A DNA stretch of 64,000 nt, taken from Pseudolysinimonas sp051954455. Its GTDB lineage: Bacteria > Actinomycetota > Actinomycetes > Actinomycetales > Microbacteriaceae. Of the stretch, positions 50,548 to 58,266 are shown one piece after another. A model generated the notes under the pieces. It saw nothing but the letters and a program-made list of their open reading frames with translations. It had not been told where the DNA came from and did not search any database. How positions within the stretch are numbered: the first letter of the stretch is position 1; each line of letters opens with the position of its first letter. Made by a program: the position numbers and the translations under genes. The DNA is taken from contig NZ_JBQCHS010000006.1 of NCBI RefSeq assembly GCF_051954455.1, forward strand, positions 62,001-126,000. The letters run 5' to 3'.

Positions 50548-51286
50548 TTCGGCGGGCGTCCCGTTCGAGGGCCGCCGCTTCCACGAGAACCCGGGAGCCG
50601 GCGACGACGGCAGCGCGTCCCCGCGGGTGCTCGAGGCGATTCGCCGCTTCCGCGCCCGCGAGGTCGGCGGGCCGGAGGTCGTCGAGGCGCTGCACGACTC
50701 GCGCTTCCTCGTGCCGCTCGTCGCGGTCCGCGGCGACGAGGGCGTCGGCGTCCACGGGCAGATCGTCGACAAGACGCAGGAGCTGTCGATGGTGACGGTC
50801 GAGGGCCCCGACGGCCGGCCCGTGCTCCCGGCCTTCACCTCGGTCGCGGCGATGCAGGCGTGGGACGGCGGGGCCCGCCCGATCCCGATCGAGGCGCCGC
50901 GGGTCGCCCTGGCCGCCGCGGCGGAGGGTACTCCGCTGGTCGTCGTCGACCCGGGATCGGAGACCGAGTTCGCGGTCCGCCGGACGGCGCTCCGCGCGCT
51001 CGCGACGGGTGAGCGCTGGACGCCCTCGTTCGAGGATGCCGCGGTCCTGTCCGCGTTCCAGGCCTCGGTCGAGCCGCATCCCGAGATCGTGGCGGTCGGG
51101 CTCGGACCGGGGGACCCCGACGCGCGCCTCCACGGGCCGGAGCTCATGGTCGGGCTCGGTGTCCGCCCCGGCCTCGATCCCGACGGGCTCGGCGTCATCA
51201 TGCGCGAGCTGCAGGCCCGGTGGGCCGCCGATCCTGTGATCGCCGAGAGGGTCGACTCCATCGGCGTGCGGGTGCATCCTTCCTAG
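50531..51286 (+). CDS. SseB-family protein
   Basis: The 251-residue protein contains an N-terminal SseB domain (PF07179): ALHDSRFLVPLVAVRGDE, QELSMVTVEGPDGRPVLPAF and TSVAAMQAW are characteristic, and the C-terminal half is a second, weaker repeat. The ATG lies inside the last 17 nt of priA. SseB next to priA is common in actinobacteria; the function is not known. Confidence 0.86.
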   Translation: MSPAADSAGVPFEGRRFHENPGAGDDGSASPRVLEAIRRFRAREVGGPEVVEALHDSRFLVPLVAVRGDEGVGVHGQIVDKTQELSMVTVEGPDGRPVLPAFTSVAAMQAWDGGARPIPIEAPRVALAAAAEGTPLVVVDPGSETEFAVRRTALRALATGERWTPSFEDAAVLSAFQASVEPHPEIVAVGLGPGDPDARLHGPELMVGLGVRPGLDPDGLGVIMRELQARWAADPVIAERVDSIGVRVHPS

Positions 51287-51835
51287 ATGGCACGACTCCT
51301 CGCCGAGTTCACCTGCTCGCTCGACGGCTTCGTCGCGGATGCCGACGGCGACTTCTCCTGGTCGGAGCCGGATCCCGAGATCCATCAGTGGTTCAACGAC
51401 CGCGAGCGCGAGTTCGGCACGCACCTCTACGGCCGTCGGCTCTACGAGACGATGCGGGTCTGGCAGGACTGGACGGAGGGCGACCCGGTCGCCGTCGAGT
51501 ACGGGGAGATCTGGCGCGGGATCGACCACGTCGTCTACTCGCGGACCCTGGAGGACGCGCCGACGCCGCGAACCCGGATCGAGCGCGACTTCGACCCGGC
51601 GCGCGTGCGCCGCGAGGTCGACGCGCTCGAGCGCGACGCCGTGGTGGGCGGCGCGACGCTCGCGGGGCTCGCGATGCGCGCCGGCATCGTCGACGAGCTC
51701 CGTCTCGTCGTCGTGCCGCACCTCGTCGGCGGGGGCCTGCGCGCCATCCCGGAGGGGGTGTCGGGATCGATCCGGCTGCTCGAGGAGCGCCGGTTCGCCA
51801 CGGGCGCGGTCCTCCTGCGCTACGGGCTCAGCTGA
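51287..51835 (+). CDS. dihydrofolate reductase-family (RibD C-terminal-like) reductase
   Basis: The 182-residue protein has the DHFR-like fold seen in the RibD C-terminal domain and YwjB/YyaP proteins: ARLLAEFTCSLDGFVADADG at the N-terminus, YGRRLYETMRVW and VVGGATLAGLAMRAGIVDEL for NADP binding. It is not a housekeeping DHFR. The ATG follows the SseB stop directly. It converges with DUF1844, overlapping it by 8 nt. Confidence 0.88.
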   Translation: MARLLAEFTCSLDGFVADADGDFSWSEPDPEIHQWFNDREREFGTHLYGRRLYETMRVWQDWTEGDPVAVEYGEIWRGIDHVVYSRTLEDAPTPRTRIERDFDPARVRREVDALERDAVVGGATLAGLAMRAGIVDELRLVVVPHLVGGGLRAIPEGVSGSIRLLEERRFATGAVLLRYGLS

Positions 51836-52193
51836 CCGGGCCGGTCCACTTCTCGCCGGGGCCCTGCCCGATCGGGTCGGGGATCGACGAGGTCTCCCGG
51901 AAGGCCAGCTGCAGCGAGCGGAGGCCGTCGCGCAGCGGTCGGGCGTGCTGGTCGCCGATGTTGACGGCCGCGCCCGTGACGAGGCCGGCGAGGGCGTCGA
52001 TGAGCTTGCGCGCCTCGTCGAGGTCGATCTGCGCGGCCGCGTCGGGATCGTCGGCGAGCCCGAGCTTGACCGCGGCGGCGCTCATGAGGTGCACCGCGAC
52101 GGTGTTGATCACCTCGACCGCCGGCACGTCGCCGATGTCCCGGATCTCCGGGTCCACGGACAGATCGATCTCGGACTCTTCGGCCACGGCCAT
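51828..52193 (-). CDS. DUF1844 family protein
   Basis: The 121-residue, acidic, soluble protein matches DUF1844: VEVINTVAVHLMSAAAVKLG and LDEARKLIDALAGLVTGAAV are the family core. It is conserved beside infC in actinobacteria with no known function. The ATG at 52193 has AGAGGG directly before it; the frame is open for another 26 codons but covers the divergent infC promoter. Confidence 0.9.
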   Translation of the reverse strand: MAVAEESEIDLSVDPEIRDIGDVPAVEVINTVAVHLMSAAAVKLGLADDPDAAAQIDLDEARKLIDALAGLVTGAAVNIGDQHARPLRDGLRSLQLAFRETSSIPDPIGQGPGEKWTGPVS

Positions 52194-52201
52194 CCCTCTG
52201 C

Positions 52202-52207
52202 TATCCT
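52202..52207 (+). promoter_or_regulatory. candidate infC operon -10 hexamer TATCCT
   Basis: No good -35 box is visible. If used, it gives an infC leader of about 230 nt. Confidence 0.4.
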
Positions 52208-52214
52208 TGTGCGG

Positions 52215-52442
52215 TTCCCGGCACGCCCGGGGATTCGGCACGAGTGCCGAACGAAAGTGGAGAGATCCCACCCGTCTGCCGCCTCACCAGGCTAGCCGGG
52301 TCGAAACACCCTCCGCCGCACGGACAGCGATGGCCGTCGGTCGACAGATCGAGAAGATCAGTAGGGGGTGATGTGCGCGGCGCCATGCGTGCCGCGGAAT
52401 CCCTCTCCTTTCGCGTGAACGAGAACGACGAAAGGAATTCGC
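52215..52442 (+). promoter_or_regulatory. structured 5' leader of infC-rpmI-rplT
   Basis: This 249-bp divergent gap holds no gene. The leader contains a perfect 8-bp dyad TTCGGCAC/GTGCCGAA (52234-52251, realistic loop CGAG) and smaller hairpins GTGG/CCAC (52257-52271) and GGGT/ACCC (52298-52311). infC operons in other phyla are autoregulated through leader RNA by ribosomal protein L20 or IF3. Whether this leader does so is unknown, and it does not match a class I can name. Confidence 0.45.
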
Positions 52443-53054
52443 ATCAGCGATCCCAGGACGAACGACCGGATCCGCGTGCCCGAGGTGCGCCTGGTCGGTC
52501 CCGAAGGCGAGCAGGTCGGCGTGGTCCCCACCGCGACGGCCCTGAAGCTCGCCCAGGAGGCCGACATGGACCTGGTCGAGGTCTCCCCGAACTCGACGCC
52601 GCCCGTGGTGAAGATCATGGATTACGGCAAGTTCAAGTACGAGCAGGCCCAGAAGCTCAAGGAAGCTCGACGCAACCAGACGAACACGATCCTCAAGGAG
52701 GTCCGGTTCCGTCTGAAGATCGACAAGCACGACTACGAGACGAAGCTTAAGCGCGCCGAGGGCTTCCTGCAGGACGGCGACAAGGTCAAGGCGATGATCC
52801 TGTTCCGCGGTCGTGAGCAGTCCCGGCCGGAGCAGGGCTACCGGCTCCTGGAGCGGTTCGCGAACGACGTGGCCGAGTTCGGATCGATCGAATCGCGACC
52901 CGTGCAGGACGGTCGCAACATGGTCATGGTCATCGGTCCGCTGAAGAACAAGGCGGAGGCGAAGGCCGAGCAGAACGCGAAGCGTGACGCGGCGCGTGCC
53001 CGTAACACCCCCGCTCCGGCGGCGAACGAGGAAGAGACAGAGGCAGATGCCTAA
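52443..53054 (+). CDS. infC: translation initiation factor IF-3, apparent AUC start
   Basis: IF-3 binds the 30S subunit and proofreads start codon and initiator tRNA. The conserved N-terminus (TNDRIRVPEVRLVGPEGEQV) requires a start upstream of the first GTG at 52476. An in-frame stop lies at 52416, and no ATG, GTG or TTG occurs between. AAAGGA (52431-52436) is placed 6 nt before ATC at 52443, so AUC is the probable start (203 residues). Rare infC starts (AUU in E. coli) allow IF-3 to regulate itself. rpmI overlaps the last 8 nt. Confidence 0.93.
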   Translation: MSDPRTNDRIRVPEVRLVGPEGEQVGVVPTATALKLAQEADMDLVEVSPNSTPPVVKIMDYGKFKYEQAQKLKEARRNQTNTILKEVRFRLKIDKHDYETKLKRAEGFLQDGDKVKAMILFRGREQSRPEQGYRLLERFANDVAEFGSIESRPVQDGRNMVMVIGPLKNKAEAKAEQNAKRDAARARNTPAPAANEEETEADA

Positions 53055-53241
53055 GCAGAAGACGCACTCCGGTGCGAAGAAGCGGTTCCGGGTCACCGGC
53101 TCCGGCAAGGTCATGAAGCAGGGCTCGGGCATGCGCCACAACTTCGAGCACAAGTCGTCGCGGGTCACCCGTCGCCTCAACGGCGACGTGGAGCTCCCCG
53201 CCACCGAGGCGAAGATCATCAAGCGCCTCCTGGGCAAGTAA
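53047..53241 (+). CDS. rpmI: 50S ribosomal protein L35
   Basis: The 64-residue basic protein begins MPKQKTHSGAKKRFRVTGSG, typical of bL35. The ATG overlaps the infC stop region by 8 nt, so translation is coupled. rplT follows 12 nt after. Confidence 0.97.
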   Translation: MPKQKTHSGAKKRFRVTGSGKVMKQGSGMRHNFEHKSSRVTRRLNGDVELPATEAKIIKRLLGK

Positions 53242-53253
53242 GGAACAGGACTC

Positions 53254-53640
53254 ATGGCACGTGTGAAGAGGGCGGTCAACGCCGCCAAGAAGCGCCGCAC
53301 CACGCTCGAGCGCGCCGAGGGCTACCGCGGGCAGCGGTCGCGCCTCTACCGCAAGGCGAAGGAGCAGGTCACCCACTCGCTGACGTACGCGTTCCGCGAC
53401 CGTCGCGCGAAGAAGGGCGAGTTCCGTCGCCTGTGGATCCAGCGCATCAACGCCGCCGCTCGCGCGAACGGCATCACCTACAACCGCCTGATCCAGGGCC
53501 TCGGGCTCGCCGGCATCGAGGTCGACCGCCGCATCCTCGCGGAGCTCGCGGTCAACGAGCCGGCGACGTTCGCCGGTCTGGTGGAGGCCGCCAAGGCCGC
53601 GCTGCCGTCGGACGTGAACGCCCCGAAGGCCGCCGCGTAA
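53254..53640 (+). CDS. rplT: 50S ribosomal protein L20
   Basis: The 128-residue bL20 protein (RVKRAVNAAKKRRTTLERAE near the N-terminus, then FRRLWIQRINAAARANGITY) has a short Ala-rich C-terminal extension. In other bacteria L20 also represses its own operon by binding leader RNA. A palindromic repeat follows its stop. Confidence 0.97.
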   Translation: MARVKRAVNAAKKRRTTLERAEGYRGQRSRLYRKAKEQVTHSLTYAFRDRRAKKGEFRRLWIQRINAAARANGITYNRLIQGLGLAGIEVDRRILAELAVNEPATFAGLVEAAKAALPSDVNAPKAAA

Positions 53641-53650
53641 GCAGCACCCC

Positions 53651-53744
53651 CGAGCGGGTCGAGTAGGTCGCGGAGCGACCGTATCGAGACCCTCCGACGC
53701 AGACGGAGATCTCGATACGCGCTCCGCGCTACTCGATCCGCTCG
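53651..53744. repeat. long imperfect inverted repeat (REP-like) after rplT
   Basis: The left arm (53651-53689) reads CGAGCGGGTCGAGTAGGTCG onwards to GTATCGAGA. The right arm (53710-53744) is its near-complement, differing by one substitution and two short indels. Each arm has its own small dyad around GCGGAGCG. The pattern GTCGAGTAG...GTATCGAGA resembles palindromic units common in intergenic regions of Microbacteriaceae. It may also end transcription of the infC operon. Confidence 0.85.
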
Positions 53745-53754
53745 TTCGTTTCTC

Positions 53755-53760
53755 TAGGCT
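53755..53760 (+). promoter_or_regulatory. -10 hexamer TAGGCT, leaderless start for the RNA methyltransferase
   Basis: It ends 6 nt before the GTG at 53767 and lies just after the palindromic repeat. Confidence 0.6.
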
Positions 53761-53766
53761 GGTCGC

Positions 53767-54561
53767 GTGATCGACAACCCGCGCTCGCCGCGGGTGCGCG
53801 CCGTGGCGAAGCTGGCCAAACGGAGCGCGCGGGAGGAGACGGGCTACTTCCTCGTGGAGGGTCCGCAGGCCGTCGCGGAGGCGTTCGCCTACCGCCCCGA
53901 CCTCGCGATCGACCTCTTCATCACGCGGCACGCCCTCGACCGGTCCGGCGACTTCGGCGCCGCGTCCGCCGGGATCGAGCCCGAGCTCGTGACCGACGCC
54001 GTCCTCGAGGCGATGGCCGACACCGTCACGCCGCAGGGCGTCGTCGCCGTCTTCGCCCACCACGACCAGTCGGTCGACTCGCTGCTCGACCGCGCCCCGC
54101 GGCTCCTCGCGATCCTCGACGAGATCCGCGATCCCGGCAACGCGGGCACCATCATCCGTGCGGCCGACGCGACCGGCGCCGACGGGGTCGTCCTCACCGG
54201 CAGGCACGTCGACGTCTTCAACCCGAAGGTCGTCCGGTCGACGACCGGGTCGATCTTCCACCTGCCGATCGCCCAGAACGGTCCGCTCGGCGCGGCGATC
54301 GCCGCGGTGCGCGAGGCGGGGCTCCAGGTGCTCGCCGCCGACGTCAAGGGCGACGAGCTCCCGCGGGTGCGCGACCTGCTGCCCCAGCCGACGGCGTGGC
54401 TCTTCGGCAACGAGGCCCACGGCCTGACCGACGAGGCCCTCGAGCTCGCGGACCGCGTGGTCCGCCTCCCGATCTACGGTCACGCCGAGTCTCTGAACCT
54501 CGCCACGGCCGCGTCGGTCTGCCTGTACGAGAGCGCCTTCGCCCAGCGCGCGCCTCGGTAG
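53767..54561 (+). CDS. TrmH/SpoU-family RNA 2'-O-methyltransferase
   Basis: The 264-residue SPOUT enzyme has the N-terminal substrate-binding domain (SPRVRAVAKLAKRSAREETG, FLVEGPQAVAEAF) and the knotted SAM domain: LDEIRDPGNAGTIIRAADA, WLFGNEAHGLTDEAL and LPIYGHAESLNLATAASV are motifs 1-3. The place between rplT and pheS is conserved. The rRNA or tRNA target is not determined; RlmB or TsnR-like are the nearest names. Confidence 0.92.
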   Translation: MIDNPRSPRVRAVAKLAKRSAREETGYFLVEGPQAVAEAFAYRPDLAIDLFITRHALDRSGDFGAASAGIEPELVTDAVLEAMADTVTPQGVVAVFAHHDQSVDSLLDRAPRLLAILDEIRDPGNAGTIIRAADATGADGVVLTGRHVDVFNPKVVRSTTGSIFHLPIAQNGPLGAAIAAVREAGLQVLAADVKGDELPRVRDLLPQPTAWLFGNEAHGLTDEALELADRVVRLPIYGHAESLNLATAASVCLYESAFAQRAPR

Positions 54562-54564
54562 GCT
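54559..54564 (+). promoter_or_regulatory. -10 hexamer TAGGCT before pheS
   Basis: It spans the methyltransferase stop and ends 8 nt before the pheS GTG. Confidence 0.55.
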
Positions 54565-54572
54565 TGATCCTC

Positions 54573-55607
54573 GTGTCCGAGGCCATCACCGAACCCGCGG
54601 TCGAGGCCGCCGTGGAGGCCGCGCTCGCGGCGATCTCCGCGGCGGGCGACGCCGCCAGCCTGAAGGCCGCGCGTGCCGCGCACGCCGCCGAGGGATCGCC
54701 GCTCGCGCGCTTCAACGCCGCGATCCGCGACCTGCCCGGCGACCAGAAGGCCGCCGCCGGCAAGCTCGTCGGCACCGCCCGCGCTCGGGTGACCCAGGCG
54801 TTCGCGGCGCAGGAGGAGCGCGTGCTCGCCGCCGAGGAGGCCGCGCGCCTCGAGGCCGAGGCGGTGGACGTCACCGAGGTGCCGTCGCGCTGGCGGGCCG
54901 GCGCCCGTCATCCGCTCACGATGCTCATGGAGCGGATGAGCGACCTGTTCATCGGCATGGGCTGGGAGATCGGCGAGGGCCCCGAGCTCGAGCACGAGTG
55001 GTTCAACTTCGACGCGCTGAACTTCGACGAGGACCACCCGGCGCGCGCCCTGCAGGACACCTTCTTCGTCGACCCGGTGGAGCGCCACCTCGTGCTGCGC
55101 ACCCACACGAGCCCGGTGCAGATCCGGTCGCTCCTCTCGCGCGAGCTCCCGGTCTACGTCGCCGCCGTCGGGCGGGTGTACCGCACCGACGAGCTCGATG
55201 CGACCCACACCCCGGTCTTCAATCAGATCGAGGGGCTCGCGATCGACCGCGGCCTCACGATGGCGCACCTGCGCGGCACCCTGGAGCACATGGCCCGCAC
55301 GCTCTTCGGGTCGGAGGCGCAGATCCGCCTGCGCCCGAACTACTTCCCGTTCACCGAGCCGAGCGCCGAGATGGACGTGTGGCACCCGCGCGCGAAGGGC
55401 GGCCCGCGCTGGATCGAGTGGGGCGGCTGCGGCATGGTCAACCCGAACGTGCTCCGCTCGGCGGGCATCGATCCCGACGAGTACCAGGGCTTCGCGTTCG
55501 GCATGGGCATCGAGCGCACGCTGCAGTTCCGCAACGAGCTGAACGACATGCACGACATGGTCGAGGGCGACGTCCGCTTCTCGCAGCAGTTCGGGATGGT
55601 GGTCTGA
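54573..55607 (+). CDS. pheS: phenylalanine--tRNA ligase alpha subunit
   Basis: The 344-residue subunit has an N-terminal coiled-coil domain (about 1-95, Ala/Glu-rich) and the class II catalytic core: motif 1 around FIGMGWEIGEGPELEHEWFN, motif 2 FTEPSAEMDVWHPRAKGG and motif 3 FAFGMGIERTLQFRNELND. The start is GTG. The stop overlaps the pheT start (TGATG). Phe-tRNA synthetase functions as an alpha2-beta2 tetramer. Confidence 0.97.
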   Translation: MSEAITEPAVEAAVEAALAAISAAGDAASLKAARAAHAAEGSPLARFNAAIRDLPGDQKAAAGKLVGTARARVTQAFAAQEERVLAAEEAARLEAEAVDVTEVPSRWRAGARHPLTMLMERMSDLFIGMGWEIGEGPELEHEWFNFDALNFDEDHPARALQDTFFVDPVERHLVLRTHTSPVQIRSLLSRELPVYVAAVGRVYRTDELDATHTPVFNQIEGLAIDRGLTMAHLRGTLEHMARTLFGSEAQIRLRPNYFPFTEPSAEMDVWHPRAKGGPRWIEWGGCGMVNPNVLRSAGIDPDEYQGFAFGMGIERTLQFRNELNDMHDMVEGDVRFSQQFGMVV

Positions 55608-58096
55608 TGCGCGTTCCGCTCAGCTGGCTGGGGGAGTGGGTCGACCTCCCCGAGGACGTGTCGCTCGAGAGCGTGCACGCCGCGCTCGTGAAGGTCGGGT
55701 TCGAGGAGGAGGACGTCCACGTCTCCGAGCTCACCGGCCCGATCGTCGTCGGCCGGGTGCTCTCGGCCGAGCCGGAGCCGCAGTCCAACGGCAAGATCAT
55801 CAACTGGTGCCAGGTCGACGTCGGTGAGCCCGAGCCACGCGGCATCGTCTGCGGCGCGCACAACTTCGGGCCCGGCGACAAGGTCGTGGTGACGCTGCCC
55901 GGCGCCGTGCTGCCGGGGCCCTTCCCGATCGCCGCGCGGAAGACCTACGGTCACGTATCGGACGGGATGATCGCGAGCGCCCGCGAGCTCGGCCTGAGCG
56001 ACGAGCACGAGGGCATCCTGCGCCTCGCGGAGCTCGGGCTCGACCCCGAGGTCGGCACCGATGCGATCCACCTGCTCGGCCTCGACGACGCGGCGGTCGA
56101 GATCAACGTCACCCCGGACCGCGGCTACGCCCTCTCGATCCGCGGCGTCGCGCGCGAGTACTCCCACTCGACCGGCGCGCGGTTCACCGATCCGGCGCTC
56201 GCCGCGACGCCGGCCGAGCCCGTCGAGACCTTCCCGGTCGTCGTCGACGATGCCGCGCCGATCCGCGGCCGCGTCGGCGCGTCGGTGTTCGTCACGCGCG
56301 CGGTCCGCGGCATCGACCCGACACGGCCCACCCCGCCGTGGATGGCGTCGCGGCTCCGGCTCGCCGGCATCCGCTCGCTCTCCCTCCCGGTCGACATCAC
56401 CAACTACGTGATGCTCGAGCTCGGGCAGCCGATCCACGGCTACGACCTCGCGACGCTGCAGGGCGGCATCACCGTCCGCCGCGCGGTGGCGGGCGAGACG
56501 CTCGAGACCCTCGACGGAGTCGTCCGCACGCTCGACGCCGAGGATCTGCTCATCACCGACGAGTCCGGGCCGATCGAGCTCGCCGGCGTGATGGGCGGCG
56601 CGACGACCGAGCTCTCCGACACCACGACCGACGTGCTCGTCGAGGCGGCGAACTTCGACCCCGTGTCGATCGCCCGCACCGCCCGCCGGCACAAGCTGCC
56701 GAGCGAGGCGTCGCGGCGCTTCGAGCGCGGGGTCGACCCGGCGGTCGCCGCGCCCGCGGCGCAGCGCGTCGTCGACCTGCTCGTGGAGCTGGCCGGCGGC
56801 ACCGCCGACCCGCTCGGCTCGGTGCTCGACGAGGCGCCCGCGACACGGGTGATCGCCCTCGCGCCGGATCGCCCCGCCCGCCTGATCGGCGTCGACTACG
56901 CACCCGCCGAGGTCCGCGCGACGCTCGAGCTCATCGGCTGCACGGTCGCCGAGGGGGACGGCGGCGGCTGGCTCGTCACCCCGCCCACCTGGCGCCCCGA
57001 CCTGACCGGCGACGCGGAGCTGGTCGAGGAGGTCGCGCGCATCTCGGGCTACGACCGCATCCCGTCCGTGCTGCCGACCGCACCCGCCGGCGGGCGCGGG
57101 CTGACTCGCTCGCAGGCGCTGCGGCGACGCGTCGGGGCGACCCTCGCGGCCGCGGGCGCGACGGAGGTCGTCGCCTATCCGTTCCTCTCCGCGGCGGCCG
57201 TCGAGCGGTTCGAACCCGGCGCCCCGAGCATGCGGCTGGTCAACGCCCTCGATCCGCAGGCGGACCGGCTGCGGCGCTCACTGCTCCCCGGGCTCCTCGA
57301 CGTCGCGCGCCGCAACCTCGGACGCGGCCTTACCGACCTCGCGGTCTACGAGATCGGCACGGTGTTCCGGCCGGAGGCCGATGCGCAGCCCGGGACCGAC
57401 GACATCCCGCTCGGGGCGCAGCGCCCCGACGACGCGACGCTCGAGCGGCTGAATGCCGGCATCCCTCCGCAGGGCTGGCGGGCTGCGGCGCTCTTCCTGG
57501 GCGAGGCGCTGCCGAAGCAGCCGGGATCCGCCGCGGTGCCCTCGGGACTCGTCGATGCGCTCGACGCGGCCCGCCAGATCGGGCTCGCGGCCGCCGTCCG
57601 TCTCGTGCCGGTGCAGGGCTCCCACCCCGCGCTGCACCCGGGCCGGACCGCGGAGCTGCGCGCGGGCGACCGGGTGGTCGGCGTCGCCGGCGAGCTGCTC
57701 CCGGCGATCGCGGCCGAACTCGACCTGCCGCGCGTGGTGGCTCTCGTCGAGCTCGACCTCGACGCGCTCGACGAGCTCGGCGCGATCGAGGTGCAGGCCG
57801 ACCCGATCGCGACGATGCCCGCCGCGACCCAGGACCTGTCGCTCGTCGTCCCCGTCACGGTGCCCGCCGGCGAGGTCCTCGAGGCCGTCGTCGCGGGCGC
57901 GGGCGAGCTCCTCGAGCACGCCGCGCTCGTCGACGACTATCGCGGTGCCGGACTGCCGGAGGGGTCGAAGTCGCTGACCTTCGCACTGCGCTTCCGGGCA
58001 CGCGACCGGACGCTGACCGCGGCGGAGGCGAGCGAGGCGAAGCTCGCCGGCGCGGCGCTCGCCGGGAACCGGTTCGGGGCGACCGTCCGCGAGTGA
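55607..58096 (+). CDS. pheT: phenylalanine--tRNA ligase beta subunit
   Basis: The 829-residue subunit contains, in order, a tRNA-binding (OB) domain (about 40-160), the B3/B4 editing domain (about 210-400), B5 (about 410-485), a catalytic-like core and the ferredoxin-fold anticodon-binding domain (about 735-828: ATQDLSLVVPVTVPAGEVLE onwards). Editing removes mischarged Tyr. The last codons hold the start of the arginine leader promoter region, 13 nt before TACGCT. Confidence 0.97.
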   Translation: MRVPLSWLGEWVDLPEDVSLESVHAALVKVGFEEEDVHVSELTGPIVVGRVLSAEPEPQSNGKIINWCQVDVGEPEPRGIVCGAHNFGPGDKVVVTLPGAVLPGPFPIAARKTYGHVSDGMIASARELGLSDEHEGILRLAELGLDPEVGTDAIHLLGLDDAAVEINVTPDRGYALSIRGVAREYSHSTGARFTDPALAATPAEPVETFPVVVDDAAPIRGRVGASVFVTRAVRGIDPTRPTPPWMASRLRLAGIRSLSLPVDITNYVMLELGQPIHGYDLATLQGGITVRRAVAGETLETLDGVVRTLDAEDLLITDESGPIELAGVMGGATTELSDTTTDVLVEAANFDPVSIARTARRHKLPSEASRRFERGVDPAVAAPAAQRVVDLLVELAGGTADPLGSVLDEAPATRVIALAPDRPARLIGVDYAPAEVRATLELIGCTVAEGDGGGWLVTPPTWRPDLTGDAELVEEVARISGYDRIPSVLPTAPAGGRGLTRSQALRRRVGATLAAAGATEVVAYPFLSAAAVERFEPGAPSMRLVNALDPQADRLRRSLLPGLLDVARRNLGRGLTDLAVYEIGTVFRPEADAQPGTDDIPLGAQRPDDATLERLNAGIPPQGWRAAALFLGEALPKQPGSAAVPSGLVDALDAARQIGLAAAVRLVPVQGSHPALHPGRTAELRAGDRVVGVAGELLPAIAAELDLPRVVALVELDLDALDELGAIEVQADPIATMPAATQDLSLVVPVTVPAGEVLEAVVAGAGELLEHAALVDDYRGAGLPEGSKSLTFALRFRARDRTLTAAEASEAKLAGAALAGNRFGATVRE

Positions 58097-58109
58097 TCGC
58101 GGAGTGGGC

Positions 58110-58115
58110 TACGCT
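58110..58115 (+). promoter_or_regulatory. -10 hexamer TACGCT, leaderless start of the Arg leader peptide
   Basis: It lies 13 nt after the pheT stop and ends exactly 6 nt before the GTG at 58122, the same geometry as the chromosomal leaderless genes in this window. Confidence 0.55.
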
Positions 58116-58121
58116 CGACCC

Positions 58122-58208
58122 GTGCTTCAGCCCCGGACCGACCTCGTGAGCGCCTCGCTCCGTCGCGTCCGTCGCGCGCGCCGAATCCCGGCGACGTCGC
58201 GCCGCTGA
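58122..58208 (+). CDS. arginine-rich leader peptide upstream of argC (28 aa)
   Basis: GTG at 58122 opens a 28-codon ORF ending with TGA at 58206-58208. Nine codons are Arg: one at position 5, three tandem pairs within SLRRVRRARR (residues 14-15, 17-18, 20-21) and a final pair directly before the stop (27-28). This is the layout of an attenuator leader peptide that senses charged tRNA-Arg. A leaderless-type hexamer 6 nt upstream and a hairpin around the stop support expression and function. In GC-rich DNA Arg codons are common, so chance must be excluded by comparison between species. Confidence 0.6.
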   Translation: MLQPRTDLVSASLRRVRRARRIPATSRR

Positions 58209-58235
58209 TCCGTCAGCCGTTCGCCCGACGTCGCC
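58190..58235 (+). promoter_or_regulatory. nested hairpin enclosing the leader peptide stop
   Basis: GGCGACGTCG (58190-58199) pairs perfectly with CGACGTCGCC (58226-58235). Inside, GCTGA (58204-58208) pairs with TCAGC (58213-58217) over the loop TCCG, burying the TGA stop. The terminal Arg-Arg codons lie at the base of the inner stem. A ribosome that reads the Arg codons would melt this structure; one stalled at 58161-58184 would leave it free to form. No T-tract follows, so any attenuation would be Rho-dependent or translational. Confidence 0.6.
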
Positions 58236-58260
58236 GCCTCGGCCACCGTCCGTCGAACAA

Positions 58261-58266
58261 TAAGGT
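58261..58266 (+). promoter_or_regulatory. TAAGGT before argC: second -10 hexamer or Shine-Dalgarno
   Basis: It ends 6 nt before the argC ATG, which fits a leaderless promoter. The same bases contain AAGG, which could serve as a ribosome site on the longer transcript. Confidence 0.45.

Noticed and set aside
52383..52445. A leader peptide ORF starting at ATG near 52383, before infC
   Set aside because: The frame has no stop before infC and runs far into it out of frame; the amino acid content shows no regulatory pattern.
52476..52478. GTG at 52476 as the infC start
   Set aside because: It would remove the conserved NDRIRV segment and lacks a ribosome site at suitable spacing; ATC at 52443 has AAAGGA 6 nt upstream.
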